20,820 bases of DNA from contig JAZROG010000121.1 of NCBI GenBank assembly GCA_045648605.1, positions 1-20,820 on the forward strand, given 5' to 3'. Position 1 is the first letter of the stretch. Every line of letters starts with the position of its first letter. This stretch comes from SIG710 sp045648605 (lineage in GTDB: Bacteria; Bacillota; Clostridia; Oscillospirales; CAG-272). Below the pieces are notes generated by a model, which saw nothing but the letters and a program-made list of their open reading frames with translations, had not been told where the DNA came from and made no database searches. This document shows positions 8,609 through 15,934 of the stretch, one piece after another. The translations under genes were made by a program, and so were the position numbers.

Positions 8609-9531
8609 TTTTCTTTTATTGAGGCGGAAATGATATCTTCTTTTCTCAAAAGAAGCTCGTCGGAGAAGATCGCTTTTTCAAAATTGTCGATTCCCACTCT
8701 GTCGATGGCTTTTCCGAGACGTTCCTTTGCATATCCGTTATCCTTGAACCAAAGAAGGATCTTTTCAACTGTGGGAATTATCTCATCTGTTGTGAAAAGG
8801 CGTGAAAGCTGTGTTCCGTCGCGACGTGTTTTTCCCCATGTTCCGCCTGCATATATTGCTGCGCGGCTTTCGGCTTCCGTGGGAAACGCTCCGAAGGGGC
8901 ATTTACCTATGCAAAGACCGCAATTTATACATTTGCTCTTGTCTTGAACGGCTTTTCCGTCTTTTGTGCTTATTGCCTTCATGGGGCAAGCGGCCTCTGC
9001 CGAGCATTTTGTGCATCCGTGGCAAAGCTCACTGTTGTATTCGAATATTTTTCTGCCTTCAATACCGACATCGTTAAGGCTTGGCTTCATACAGCTGTTG
9101 GGACATCCGCCAACTCCGATCTTGAATTTGTGCGGAAGCTTTAGAAAACCCATTTCTATGTAAAACTTGTCATGGAGATCGCTTGCAATGCTTTGAGTAT
9201 CAATATTTCCGAATACGCAGGTTGTGCCCTTGCAAGCCGTTATAGGGCGCACCTTTGGACCTGTTCCGCCGAAGTAAAGATCATGCTCTTCAAGGAATGC
9301 GCTTGCTTGTTCGATCTTGTCATATGGGATCCCGACGATCTCCGCTGAAAGACGGCTTGTAAATGATATTTTCCCCGAAGCAAATTGCTTTGCACATTCC
9401 GCAATGGCAATAAGCTGCTCTGATGTGTAAACACCGCCTCGGCTTACAACTCTGCCCGAAAAGCGTTCCGTTCCTTTATTTAACAGAAAACCTTTTCCCT
9501 TTACCTTTAATATATCGTCTTTTGAAATCAT
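8605..9531 (-). CDS. Nitrite/sulfite reductase-like protein with sirohaem-type site and two 4Fe-4S ferredoxin motifs
   Basis: This 308-aa cytoplasmic redox protein begins with a ferredoxin-like half domain (FSGRVVSRGGVYTSEQL). A sirohaem/4Fe-4S site follows, with Cys100 and Cys105 (ACKGTTC) and Cys143 and Cys147 (GGCPNSC). A ferredoxin insert provides Cys170/173/176/182 and Cys201/204/207/211. The architecture resembles AsrC-type or related single-subunit sulfite/nitrite reductases. The first pair is CX4C rather than the textbook CX5C, and the first ferredoxin motif has an X5 gap before its last Cys. It is first in an operon with a FecB/FecCD/FepC transporter, so its job may be linked to an imported tetrapyrrole or metal complex. 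That link is inferred from context only. GAGGTGA precedes the ATG. Confidence 0.85.
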   Translation of the reverse strand: MISKDDILKVKGKGFLLNKGTERFSGRVVSRGGVYTSEQLIAIAECAKQFASGKISFTSRLSAEIVGIPYDKIEQASAFLEEHDLYFGGTGPKVRPITACKGTTCVFGNIDTQSIASDLHDKFYIEMGFLKLPHKFKIGVGGCPNSCMKPSLNDVGIEGRKIFEYNSELCHGCTKCSAEAACPMKAISTKDGKAVQDKSKCINCGLCIGKCPFGAFPTEAESRAAIYAGGTWGKTRRDGTQLSRLFTTDEIIPTVEKILLWFKDNGYAKERLGKAIDRVGIDNFEKAIFSDELLLRKEDIISASIKEK

Positions 9532-9554
9532 AATCTGTCACCTCTTTTTTATTG

Positions 9555-9583
9555 ATTATACCATACAAAAACTTAATATTCAA
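9555..9583 (-). promoter_or_regulatory. Sigma-A promoter of the reductase/transporter operon
   Basis: On the minus strand the -35 TTGAAT (9583-9578), a 17-bp spacer and the -10 TATAAT (9560-9555) precede the reductase gene, with a leader of only about 15-20 nt. There is no room for a cobalamin riboswitch, and I do not recognise a Fur box. Confidence 0.75.
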
Positions 9584-9601
9584 TATATTTCCCTGTTTTT
9601 C

Positions 9602-9630
9602 TTGACTTTAAGAGATAAAAATGTTAAAAT
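9602..9630 (+). promoter_or_regulatory. Sigma-A promoter of the alpha/beta hydrolase gene
   Basis: TTGACT (9602-9607), a 17-bp spacer and TAAAAT (9625-9630) predict a start near 9637. This places the frame start at 9621 inside the promoter and so supports ATG 9660. Confidence 0.75.
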
Positions 9631-9659
9631 ATCATGGAGATGAAGGAAAGGGAAGAAAT

Positions 9660-10595
9660 ATGGCATTTTTTATTATTTTTTTAGGAATTTTATTTCTGTT
9701 TCTGATATTATGCTATCTTGCTTACGGTAAGGCATTTTACAACAGAAGGGGAAGAAAAAGAGATGCTTCCGTAATGCCGAAGGGCGGGCAATACGCACCT
9801 CACAAGGAGAAAACGGATATTCTTTCGGCAGAAATGAGGGCGAGAGATTGGGAGCATATAAATATAAAAGCGAAGGACGGAGTGCGTCTTGCGGCTCTTT
9901 ATCATCATATTTCGGATGATGCGACTCTCCACATTCAGTTCCACGGATACCGTGGCTCTCCTTACAGAGATTTTTGCGGCGGAAATAAGCTCGCGTGCGA
10001 TATGGGGCATAATACCCTTGTTGTTTGTCAGCGCGCGCACCGTGAAAGCGGCGGTCATACTATTTCCTTTGGTATAAAGGAGCGCTTTGACTGCCTTTGC
10101 TGGATAGATTATGCAATAAAAAGGTTCGGCAAGGATAAAAAGATAATAATTTCGGGGCTTTCCATGGGAGCCTCCACTGTCATTATGGCTGCGGCAGAGC
10201 CGCTTCCCGCGAATATTTGCGGAATTATTGCGGATTGCCCATATTCTTCTCCAAAGGAAATAATTCTGAAGGTATGCAAGGGAATGGGACTTCCTCCTCG
10301 CATATGTTATCCTTTTATATATTTCGGTGCGCTTATTTTCGGAGGCTTCAGGCTCAACGAATGTGATGCTCTGCGCGGAGCCGAAAACGCAAGGATCCCG
10401 ATACTTTTGATCCATGGAGAGGACGATGATTTTGTACCTCTCGAAATGAGCCGAAGGATTGCCGAGGCAAACCCCGAAAGGGTAAGGCTTTATACATTTC
10501 CCGGAGCGGGGCATGGTCTGAGCTATATGGTTTCGTGCGAAGAATATACCCGAATCATGACGGATTTTATAAATGAAGTGACGGGTAATATTTGA
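9660..10595 (+). CDS. Membrane-anchored alpha/beta-hydrolase
   Basis: This is a 311-aa serine hydrolase. The N-terminal helix (MAFFIIFLGILFLFLILCYL) is a membrane anchor and the catalytic domain should start near residue 65. The catalytic triad is readable: Ser168 in GLSMGAS, Asp256 in HGEDDDFVP and His285 in PGAGHG. HGYRGS at 95-100 is the likely oxyanion-hole strand. The start is set by GGAAAGGGAAG and by the promoter just upstream. The closest general class is the YqkD/BEM46-like hydrolases of Firmicutes. The substrate (ester, peptide or lipid) is not predictable. It is followed by a separately promoted YitT gene. Confidence 0.88.
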   Translation: MAFFIIFLGILFLFLILCYLAYGKAFYNRRGRKRDASVMPKGGQYAPHKEKTDILSAEMRARDWEHINIKAKDGVRLAALYHHISDDATLHIQFHGYRGSPYRDFCGGNKLACDMGHNTLVVCQRAHRESGGHTISFGIKERFDCLCWIDYAIKRFGKDKKIIISGLSMGASTVIMAAAEPLPANICGIIADCPYSSPKEIILKVCKGMGLPPRICYPFIYFGALIFGGFRLNECDALRGAENARIPILLIHGEDDDFVPLEMSRRIAEANPERVRLYTFPGAGHGLSYMVSCEEYTRIMTDFINEVTGNI

Positions 10596-10631
10596 TCATT
10601 TTCACTATCTGTCTGCATTTATATTGCATTT

Positions 10632-10659
10632 TTGCCGCGGTTCGGTGAAATAATATGAT
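10632..10659 (+). promoter_or_regulatory. Possible promoter of the YitT-family gene
   Basis: TTGCCG (10632-10637), a 16-bp spacer and TATGAT (10654-10659) form a moderate promoter in the 90-bp gap after the hydrolase gene. Read-through from upstream is also possible because no terminator is visible in the gap. Confidence 0.35.
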
Positions 10660-10685
10660 AGGGTAAATATTTTTTGGAGGTCTTT

Positions 10686-11600
10686 ATGTCAAAAAAGCTC
10701 GGTCGGATCGAACTTTTCGGTATTATAAAAAAGCTTTTTCTTATTGTTTTCGGCACCGTTATCCTTGCATTCGGAACGGCGGTTTTCATTCTCCCCTTTA
10801 ACCTTGTTGTGGGGGGAGTTTCGGGCATTGCTCTTATTCTTGATGCGGCTTTGCCTTATGAATTTATAACGGTGGATCTCATAATAACCATGATAACATG
10901 GCTTCTTTTCTTTGTGGGACTTATAGTTCTCGGCAAGGATTTTGCCATGAAGACTCTTATTTCTACCATTGTTTATCCCATTATGCTTTCTGTTTTTCTG
11001 CGTGTGGTATCGCCCGATTTTCTCGGAGGATTTTTCGATCTTGCGTCTTCCTCCTATTCCGAAATATCCCTTATGCTGGCGGCGATAGCGGGCGGTGCTT
11101 GCGTTGGAACGGGATGTGCCGTGACCTTTATCGGGGGCGGCTCGACGGGCGGAGTTGACATAATCGCCTTTTCACTTTGCAGAATTTTCAAGAGGCTGAA
11201 AAGCTCGTATGCAATTTTTGCTATCGATGCCGCAACCGTTCTTCTCGGTATGTTCGTCATAGGGGATCTTGTGCTTTCTCTTCTCGGTATCCTCTCGGTG
11301 CTCATCTCTGCCGTTATGGTGGATAAGGTGTTCCTTGGTATGTCAAGAGCATATGTTGCTCATATCATAACGAATAAATATGAGGAGATAAACAGAGGCG
11401 TTATTGATGTGCTTGGACGTACCACTACCATAATCGACGCCATTGGCGGTTATTCGGGGGACGGTAAAAAAATGGTCATGGTGTCCTTTACCATGGCGCA
11501 GTATAACAGCCTTCTTGATGTGATCAAGAAAAATGACAAATATGCCTTTGTGACGATATCTCAGGCACATGAAATAAACGGAGAGGGATGGACGAGATAA
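10686..11600 (+). CDS. YitT-family membrane protein (DUF161/DUF2179)
   Basis: This 304-aa membrane protein has five or six hydrophobic helices in its first 200 residues (LFLIVFGTVILAFGTAVFIL, LNLVVGGVSGIALIL-like start, a glycine-rich FIGGGSTGGVDIIAF motif typical of the family). A soluble C-terminal DUF2179 domain ends the protein (LGRTTTIIDAIGGYSGDGKKM, VTISQAHEINGEGW). The molecular function of YitT proteins is not established; roles in transport have been proposed. The start at 10686 follows TTTTTGGAGG; a TTG at 10674 lies in the ribosome site and is rejected. Length and domain order are normal. Confidence 0.9.
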   Translation: MSKKLGRIELFGIIKKLFLIVFGTVILAFGTAVFILPFNLVVGGVSGIALILDAALPYEFITVDLIITMITWLLFFVGLIVLGKDFAMKTLISTIVYPIMLSVFLRVVSPDFLGGFFDLASSSYSEISLMLAAIAGGACVGTGCAVTFIGGGSTGGVDIIAFSLCRIFKRLKSSYAIFAIDAATVLLGMFVIGDLVLSLLGILSVLISAVMVDKVFLGMSRAYVAHIITNKYEEINRGVIDVLGRTTTIIDAIGGYSGDGKKMVMVSFTMAQYNSLLDVIKKNDKYAFVTISQAHEINGEGWTR

Positions 11601-11662
11601 GATTTTTTGCGTGGATGCTTTTTTGTTTAGTATTGAATATTTTTAGGCAAAAATATGTAAAG

Positions 11663-11690
11663 AAAGCCTGAAAATACAGCTTTTTTTCTT
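11663..11690 (+). terminator. Weak terminator-like hairpin after the YitT gene
   Basis: AAAGC (11663-11667) can pair with GCTTT (11679-11683), followed by a T7 run. The stem is short and has internal mismatches. The rest of 11601-11774 shows only AT-rich DNA and a small CCCC/GGGG hairpin near 11742-11757, with no recognisable riboswitch. Confidence 0.35.
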
Positions 11691-11774
11691 TGTTTTCGGT
11701 CAAAATGTGATTTTTATGTGCATTATGCCTAAAAAAGCGCCCCGTTAAATGGGGTTAATCTGCAAAAATCGGTC

Positions 11775-11803
11775 TTGACAATTCGGGGAAAATGAGTTAA
11801 AAT
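11775..11803 (+). promoter_or_regulatory. Sigma-A promoter of the nucleoside-type ABC transporter operon
   Basis: A perfect -35 TTGACA (11775-11780), a 17-bp spacer and TAAAAT (11798-11803) predict a start near 11810 and a leader of about 90 nt. The leader holds one short hairpin (CGGC/GCCG near 11858-11870) but no purine-riboswitch core that I can recognise. Confidence 0.8.
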
Positions 11804-11901
11804 ATTCCGTGTTCCTATTTATTATATTCCCTTTGAAATCAATTGTGTTTTTACTCGGCGAAAAGCCGTGTGAAATAAAAAATTTTTGGAGGAAAAATAC
11901 C

Positions 11902-13176
11902 ATGAAGAAACTTTTATCCATCGTTCTTGCTCTTCTCATGCTCGTTTCCTGCTTTGCTCTTGCAGCTTGCGGCGGTACTGAGGATGCTAAGGACACAGGC
12001 GCAGCTACCGATACAGGCGCTGCTGACACAAACGGCGAGGTTGCCGCTAATGCTGACTTTAAGCTTGGCGTTATCCTTCTCCACGACGAGTTCTCTACCT
12101 ACGACCTCAACTTTATGAACGGCGTAGAAGAGGCTAAGGCTGCTCTCGGTCTTACAGACGAGCAGGTTATCATGAAGAAGAACATTCCCGAGTCCGACGC
12201 TTGCTATGAGGCTGCTTGCGACCTCGTTGACGAGGGTTGTGATGTTATCTTTGCTGACTCCTTCGGTCATGAAACATACATGATCAAGGCTGCAAAGGAA
12301 TTCACAGATGTTCAGTTCTGCCATGCAACAGGTACAATGGCTCACACAGAGGGTCTTGCTAACTACCACAACGCATTCGCTTCTATCTACGAGGGCAGAT
12401 TCCTCGCAGGTGTTGCTGCAGGTCTTAAGCTCAATGAGATCATCGAGGCAGGCGCACTTAAGGGCGATGTTCCGAAGATCGGTTATGTAGGTGCATTTAC
12501 ATATGCAGAGGTTATGTCCGGCTACACATCCTTCTACCTTGGTGCAAAGTCTGTTTGCCCCGAAGTAATTATGGACGTTCAGTTCACAGGCTCTTGGTAT
12601 GATGAGAATGCAGAGAAGACAGCTGCACAGGCTCTTATCGCAGGCGGCTGCGACCTCATTTCTCAGCATGCAGACTCTATGGGCGCTCCCACAGCTTGTG
12701 AGGAAGCAAACATCCCCAACGTTTCCTACAACGGAAGCACAGTTGAGGACTGCCCCAATACTTTCATCGTAGCATCCAGAATCAACTGGGCTCCTTACTT
12801 TGAGCTTATCTGCAAGAACACAATGGCAGGCGAGGCTATTCCTACCGATTACACAGGTACAATCGCTACAGGCTCTGTTGTTCTTACAGACGTTAATACT
12901 CAGGCAGCAGCAGCAGGCACAGCAGAGAAACTCGAAGAGGTTAAGGCTGGTCTTCTTGATGGTTCCATCAAGGTATTTGACACAGCTGCAGAAGGCTTTA
13001 TCACAGTTGGCGGTGAGGCTCTTGCTTCTTACATGGCTGACGTTGATACAGACGCAGCTTACGAAAAGGACACAGAGGTTGTTGCTGACGGTTACTTCCA
13101 TGAGTCCGAATACAGAAGTGCTCCTTACTTCGACGTTCAGATCGACGGTATCACACTTCTCAACAGCGAATACTAA
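11902..13176 (+). CDS. BMP/PnrA-family substrate-binding lipoprotein (probable nucleoside uptake)
   Basis: This 424-aa lipoprotein catches the substrate for the ABC transporter encoded downstream. The N-terminus MKKLLSIVLALLMLVSCFALAAC is a signal peptide with lipobox LAAC, followed by a Gly/Ala/Thr/Asp-rich tether to about residue 50. The BMP fold follows: FKLGVILLHDEFSTYDLNF, VIFADSFGHETYM, the EGRFLAGVAAGL helix, KIGYVGAF and GGCDLISQHADS, all typical of PnrA-like proteins. TTGGAGGA precedes the ATG; upstream in-frame starts lack a ribosome site. Codons are strongly selected (GCT, GCA, ACA, TTC, GAC, AAC), as in very highly expressed genes. The family binds purine nucleosides in several species; this specificity is inferred from homology. 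Confidence 0.92.
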   Translation: MKKLLSIVLALLMLVSCFALAACGGTEDAKDTGAATDTGAADTNGEVAANADFKLGVILLHDEFSTYDLNFMNGVEEAKAALGLTDEQVIMKKNIPESDACYEAACDLVDEGCDVIFADSFGHETYMIKAAKEFTDVQFCHATGTMAHTEGLANYHNAFASIYEGRFLAGVAAGLKLNEIIEAGALKGDVPKIGYVGAFTYAEVMSGYTSFYLGAKSVCPEVIMDVQFTGSWYDENAEKTAAQALIAGGCDLISQHADSMGAPTACEEANIPNVSYNGSTVEDCPNTFIVASRINWAPYFELICKNTMAGEAIPTDYTGTIATGSVVLTDVNTQAAAAGTAEKLEEVKAGLLDGSIKVFDTAAEGFITVGGEALASYMADVDTDAAYEKDTEVVADGYFHESEYRSAPYFDVQIDGITLLNSEY

Positions 13177-13195
13177 TATCCGAATATAAAACGGA

Positions 13196-13219
13196 GTGGC
13201 GGAGCAAACGCTCCGCCAC
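13196..13219 (+). terminator. Intercistronic hairpin (partial terminator or mRNA stabiliser)
   Basis: A perfect 10-bp GC-rich stem (GTGGCGGAGC, loop AAAC, GCTCCGCCAC) is followed by only a broken T tract (ATTTTGATAATTTT). It lies between the binding-protein and ATPase genes. Such hairpins often let the binding protein be made in excess over the membrane parts. Confidence 0.7.
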
Positions 13220-13272
13220 ATTTTGATAATTTTATAAAGATAAGGCATCTCTAAAAATTACGGAGGTACAGC

Positions 13273-14850
13273 GTGGAAAAATCAGTTGCACTTGAGCTGC
13301 GCGGCGTTACAAAGACCTTTGGAAAGGTCATAGCCAATAATAATGTTGATCTTACCGTTTATAAGGGGGAGATTCTTTCTATCCTCGGTGAAAACGGTTG
13401 CGGAAAAACAACTCTCATGAATATGATATCGGGTATTTATTTCCCCGATAAGGGTCAGATATTCGTTGACGGACGAGAGGTCGTCATTCGTTCGCCAAAG
13501 GATGCTTTCGACTACAAAATAGGTATGATACATCAGCATTTCAAGCTTGTTGATGTCTTTTCTGCAAGTGAAAATATCGTGCTTGGAATCGATGACGGCA
13601 AAAAATACAATATTAAGGATGTAAATAACCGAGTGCTCCGGATTTGCGAGCGCTACGGATTCAATATAGAGCCCAAAAAGAAGATATATGAGATGTCGGT
13701 TTCGGAAAAGCAGACGGTTGAGATAATCAAGGTGCTTTATCGTGGCGCGGATATCCTTATTCTCGACGAGCCTACCGCTGTTCTTACTCCTCAGGAGACA
13801 GAAAAGCTTTTCGATGTTCTTCGCCGTATGCGCGATGACGGAAAGGCTATTATGATAATCACTCATAAGCTCCATGAGGTGCTTTCTGTTTCCGACAGAG
13901 TTGCGGTTCTTCGCCGCGGCGAGCATATCGCAACCGTTGAAACGGCAACTGCTACCGAAAATATGCTCACAGAGATGATGGTTGGCAAAAAGATAACTCT
14001 CAATATAGACAGACTTGATCCCGTCGCCCCCACGGAGCGTCTTACACTTGAGGGCATTAACTGCACAAGCCATGAGGGCATCAAGCTTCTTGATAACGTT
14101 TCTTTCACTGCAAATTCGGGTGAAATTCTCGGTATTGCGGGAATTGCGGGAAGCGGTCAGCGCGAGCTTCTTGAGGCCATTGCGGGACTTCAGCATCTTG
14201 ATGGCGGTAAGATAACGTATAAAGACCCGAAAACAGGCGAGAATGTTAATCTCAGAGATAAAACACCGCTTCAGATAAGAGATCTGGGCGTTCGCCTTTC
14301 CTTTGTTCCCGAGGACAGACTCGGAATGGGACTTGTGGGCAATATGGATATCATAGATAATATGATGCTCCGTAGCTATAAGAGGGGCGCATCCATGTTC
14401 CTTGACAGAAAAGCTCCCAAAAATCTTGCTAAAGAGATAATTCAGAGCCTTGAAATTGCCACTCCCGGCGCAACTACTCCTGTTCGCCGTCTTTCGGGCG
14501 GTAATGTTCAGAAGGTTCTTGTTGGACGAGAGATCGCCTCTGCGCCCTCGGTTCTTATGGCGGCGTATCCCGTAAGAGGACTTGATATCGGTTCTTCTTA
14601 TACCATTTATAATCTGCTTAACGACCAAAAATCAAGGGGAGTTGCGGTTATCTTCGTTGGTGAAGACCTTGACGTTCTGGTTGAGCTTTGCGATAGGATC
14701 ATCGTTCTTGCATCGGGCAAGATCACAGGCATCGTTGATGCAAGAAATACCACAAAGGAAGAGATAGGTCTGCTCATGACAAAGAGCACTTCTATCAATG
14801 AGGACATCGAAAAATCCGAGAAGGAGGAAAGTGAAAATGGCAAGTATTAA
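13273..14850 (+). CDS. Double-domain ABC ATPase of nucleoside-type transporter
   Basis: This 525-aa RbsA/MglA-like ATPase contains two ABC domains in one chain. Domain 1 is intact: GENGCGKTT (Walker A), SVSEKQTVEI (variant signature) and ILILDEPTAVLTPQE (Walker B). Domain 2 has a degenerate Walker A (GIAGSGQRE, no GKT) but a good LSGGNVQK signature and a PVRGLDIG segment. This asymmetry is normal for the BMP-transporter family (compare B. subtilis NupO). The start is GTG at 13273, 3 nt after CGGAGGTACA, where GGAGGT serves as ribosome site. The gene end overlaps the next gene by 14 nt, indicating translational coupling. Confidence 0.93.
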   Translation: MEKSVALELRGVTKTFGKVIANNNVDLTVYKGEILSILGENGCGKTTLMNMISGIYFPDKGQIFVDGREVVIRSPKDAFDYKIGMIHQHFKLVDVFSASENIVLGIDDGKKYNIKDVNNRVLRICERYGFNIEPKKKIYEMSVSEKQTVEIIKVLYRGADILILDEPTAVLTPQETEKLFDVLRRMRDDGKAIMIITHKLHEVLSVSDRVAVLRRGEHIATVETATATENMLTEMMVGKKITLNIDRLDPVAPTERLTLEGINCTSHEGIKLLDNVSFTANSGEILGIAGIAGSGQRELLEAIAGLQHLDGGKITYKDPKTGENVNLRDKTPLQIRDLGVRLSFVPEDRLGMGLVGNMDIIDNMMLRSYKRGASMFLDRKAPKNLAKEIIQSLEIATPGATTPVRRLSGGNVQKVLVGREIASAPSVLMAAYPVRGLDIGSSYTIYNLLNDQKSRGVAVIFVGEDLDVLVELCDRIIVLASGKITGIVDARNTTKEEIGLLMTKSTSINEDIEKSEKEESENGKY

Positions 14851-15934
14851 AAAGCATGAGCCTCTTTTTCATATCGTAAAAAGAGACAGAATGCCTGTTT
14901 GGCAATCGCTTCTTATCCGTATCGGTGCAATTGCCCTCGGACTTCTTTTTTGCGGACTCCTTTGCAATATAATTCTTGATGTTAAGCCTATGGAGCTTTA
15001 TAAAACCCTCTATGACGGTGTTTTCGGAACAGAAAGAAGAATCTGGAAGATGGCAAAGGACCTGGCGGTTCTTCTCTGCATCTCACTTGCCGTAACTCCG
15101 GCATTTAAGATGAAATTTTGGAATATCGGTGCTGAAGGACAGGTTCTTATGAGCTGTCTCGCGGCAGTTGCCTGCACCATCTATTTCGGCGGTAAGATGC
15201 CAAATTGGGCGCTGCTTATCTGCATGGCGGCGGCAGCAATTCTCGCGGGTATGGTATGGGCGGTTATCCCCGCTATATTCAAGGCAAAATGGGATACAAA
15301 CGAAACACTTTTCACACTTATGATGAACTATGTTGCAACACAGCTTGTGGCATATTTCCTTATCGTTTGGGTCCCCTCCGGCTCAAGCTCCCTCGGAGAG
15401 CTTAAATTCGGTCATATGCCCACTATAGGAACGGGCGCAGGTAGCCGCTATATCATTCTTATAGCTGTGGTTGCAATTATCACTGCGTTTATGTATATCT
15501 ATCTCAATTACTTCAAGCAAGGGTATGAGATATCCGTTGTGGGAGAAAGCCAGAAAACAGCCCAGTATATCGGTATCAATGTTAAAAAGATAATTATCCG
15601 TACACTTATCGTTTCGGGTGTTCTTTGCGGAATTGCGGGCTTCCTTATAGTAAGTGCCCTTGACCATTCGGTTACAACCGATGCCGTTGGCGGCAGAGGA
15701 TTTACCGCTATCATGGTTTCATGGCTTGCAAAATTCAATCCTCTCATCATGGTCGCAACATCGTTCCTGATCGTTTTCTTGCAGCAGGGTGTTTACGAAT
15801 TTGCAAATGACTATGGTATCAGTACTGCATTCCAGAATATCATCGTCGGTATTATTCTTTTCTTCGTTATCGGATGCGAATTCTTTATCAATTATAAAAT
15901 AATGTTCAGAGGTAAGGGGGTAGCTAAAAAGTGA
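14837..15934 (+). CDS. Nucleoside-type ABC transporter permease 1
   Basis: This 365-aa BPD_transp_2 family permease resembles NupP. ATG 14837 has AAGGAGGAAAG upstream and overlaps the ATPase end; an earlier frame start at 14798 lacks this context. Hydrophobic helices include LLIRIGAIALGLLFCGLLC near residue 25 and LICMAAAAILAGMVWAVIPA. The GISTAFQNIIVGIILFFVIG region near the C-terminus is also hydrophobic. The cytoplasmic loop GESQKTAQYIGINVKKIIIRTL is the conserved coupling segment that docks on the ATPase. It is expected to pair with the next gene product as a heterodimeric channel. Confidence 0.92.
   Translation: MASIKKHEPLFHIVKRDRMPVWQSLLIRIGAIALGLLFCGLLCNIILDVKPMELYKTLYDGVFGTERRIWKMAKDLAVLLCISLAVTPAFKMKFWNIGAEGQVLMSCLAAVACTIYFGGKMPNWALLICMAAAAILAGMVWAVIPAIFKAKWDTNETLFTLMMNYVATQLVAYFLIVWVPSGSSSLGELKFGHMPTIGTGAGSRYIILIAVVAIITAFMYIYLNYFKQGYEISVVGESQKTAQYIGINVKKIIIRTLIVSGVLCGIAGFLIVSALDHSVTTDAVGGRGFTAIMVSWLAKFNPLIMVATSFLIVFLQQGVYEFANDYGISTAFQNIIVGIILFFVIGCEFFINYKIMFRGKGVAKK

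Noticed and set aside
9532..9659. Cobalamin riboswitch or Fur box for the importer operon
   Set aside because: The leader is under 20 nt, too short for a riboswitch, and no GATAATGATAATCATTATC-like box is present.
9708..10514. 268-codon minus-strand frame opposite the alpha/beta hydrolase
   Set aside because: The plus-strand frame has a catalytic triad, a promoter and a ribosome site, and the antisense frame has none of these.
11601..11901. Purine riboswitch upstream of the nucleoside transporter
   Set aside because: The leader after the promoter is about 90 nt and holds only one short hairpin. I do not see the conserved three-way-junction core.
11914..13248. 444-codon open frame on the minus strand
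   Set aside because: It is the shadow of the highly biased BMP lipoprotein gene, whose codon choice avoids TTA, CTA and TCA on the opposite strand. It is Cys/Ser/Val-rich and has no ribosome site or recognisable domain.
14120..14165. Degenerate Walker A in the second ATPase domain as a mutation
   Set aside because: Loss of the GKT motif in domain 2 is usual for BMP/ribose-type double ATPases, so it is not an anomaly.
13282..14628. 448-codon open frame on the minus strand
   Set aside because: It lies antisense to the double ABC ATPase, which has all its motifs. The antisense product shows no domain and no start signals.
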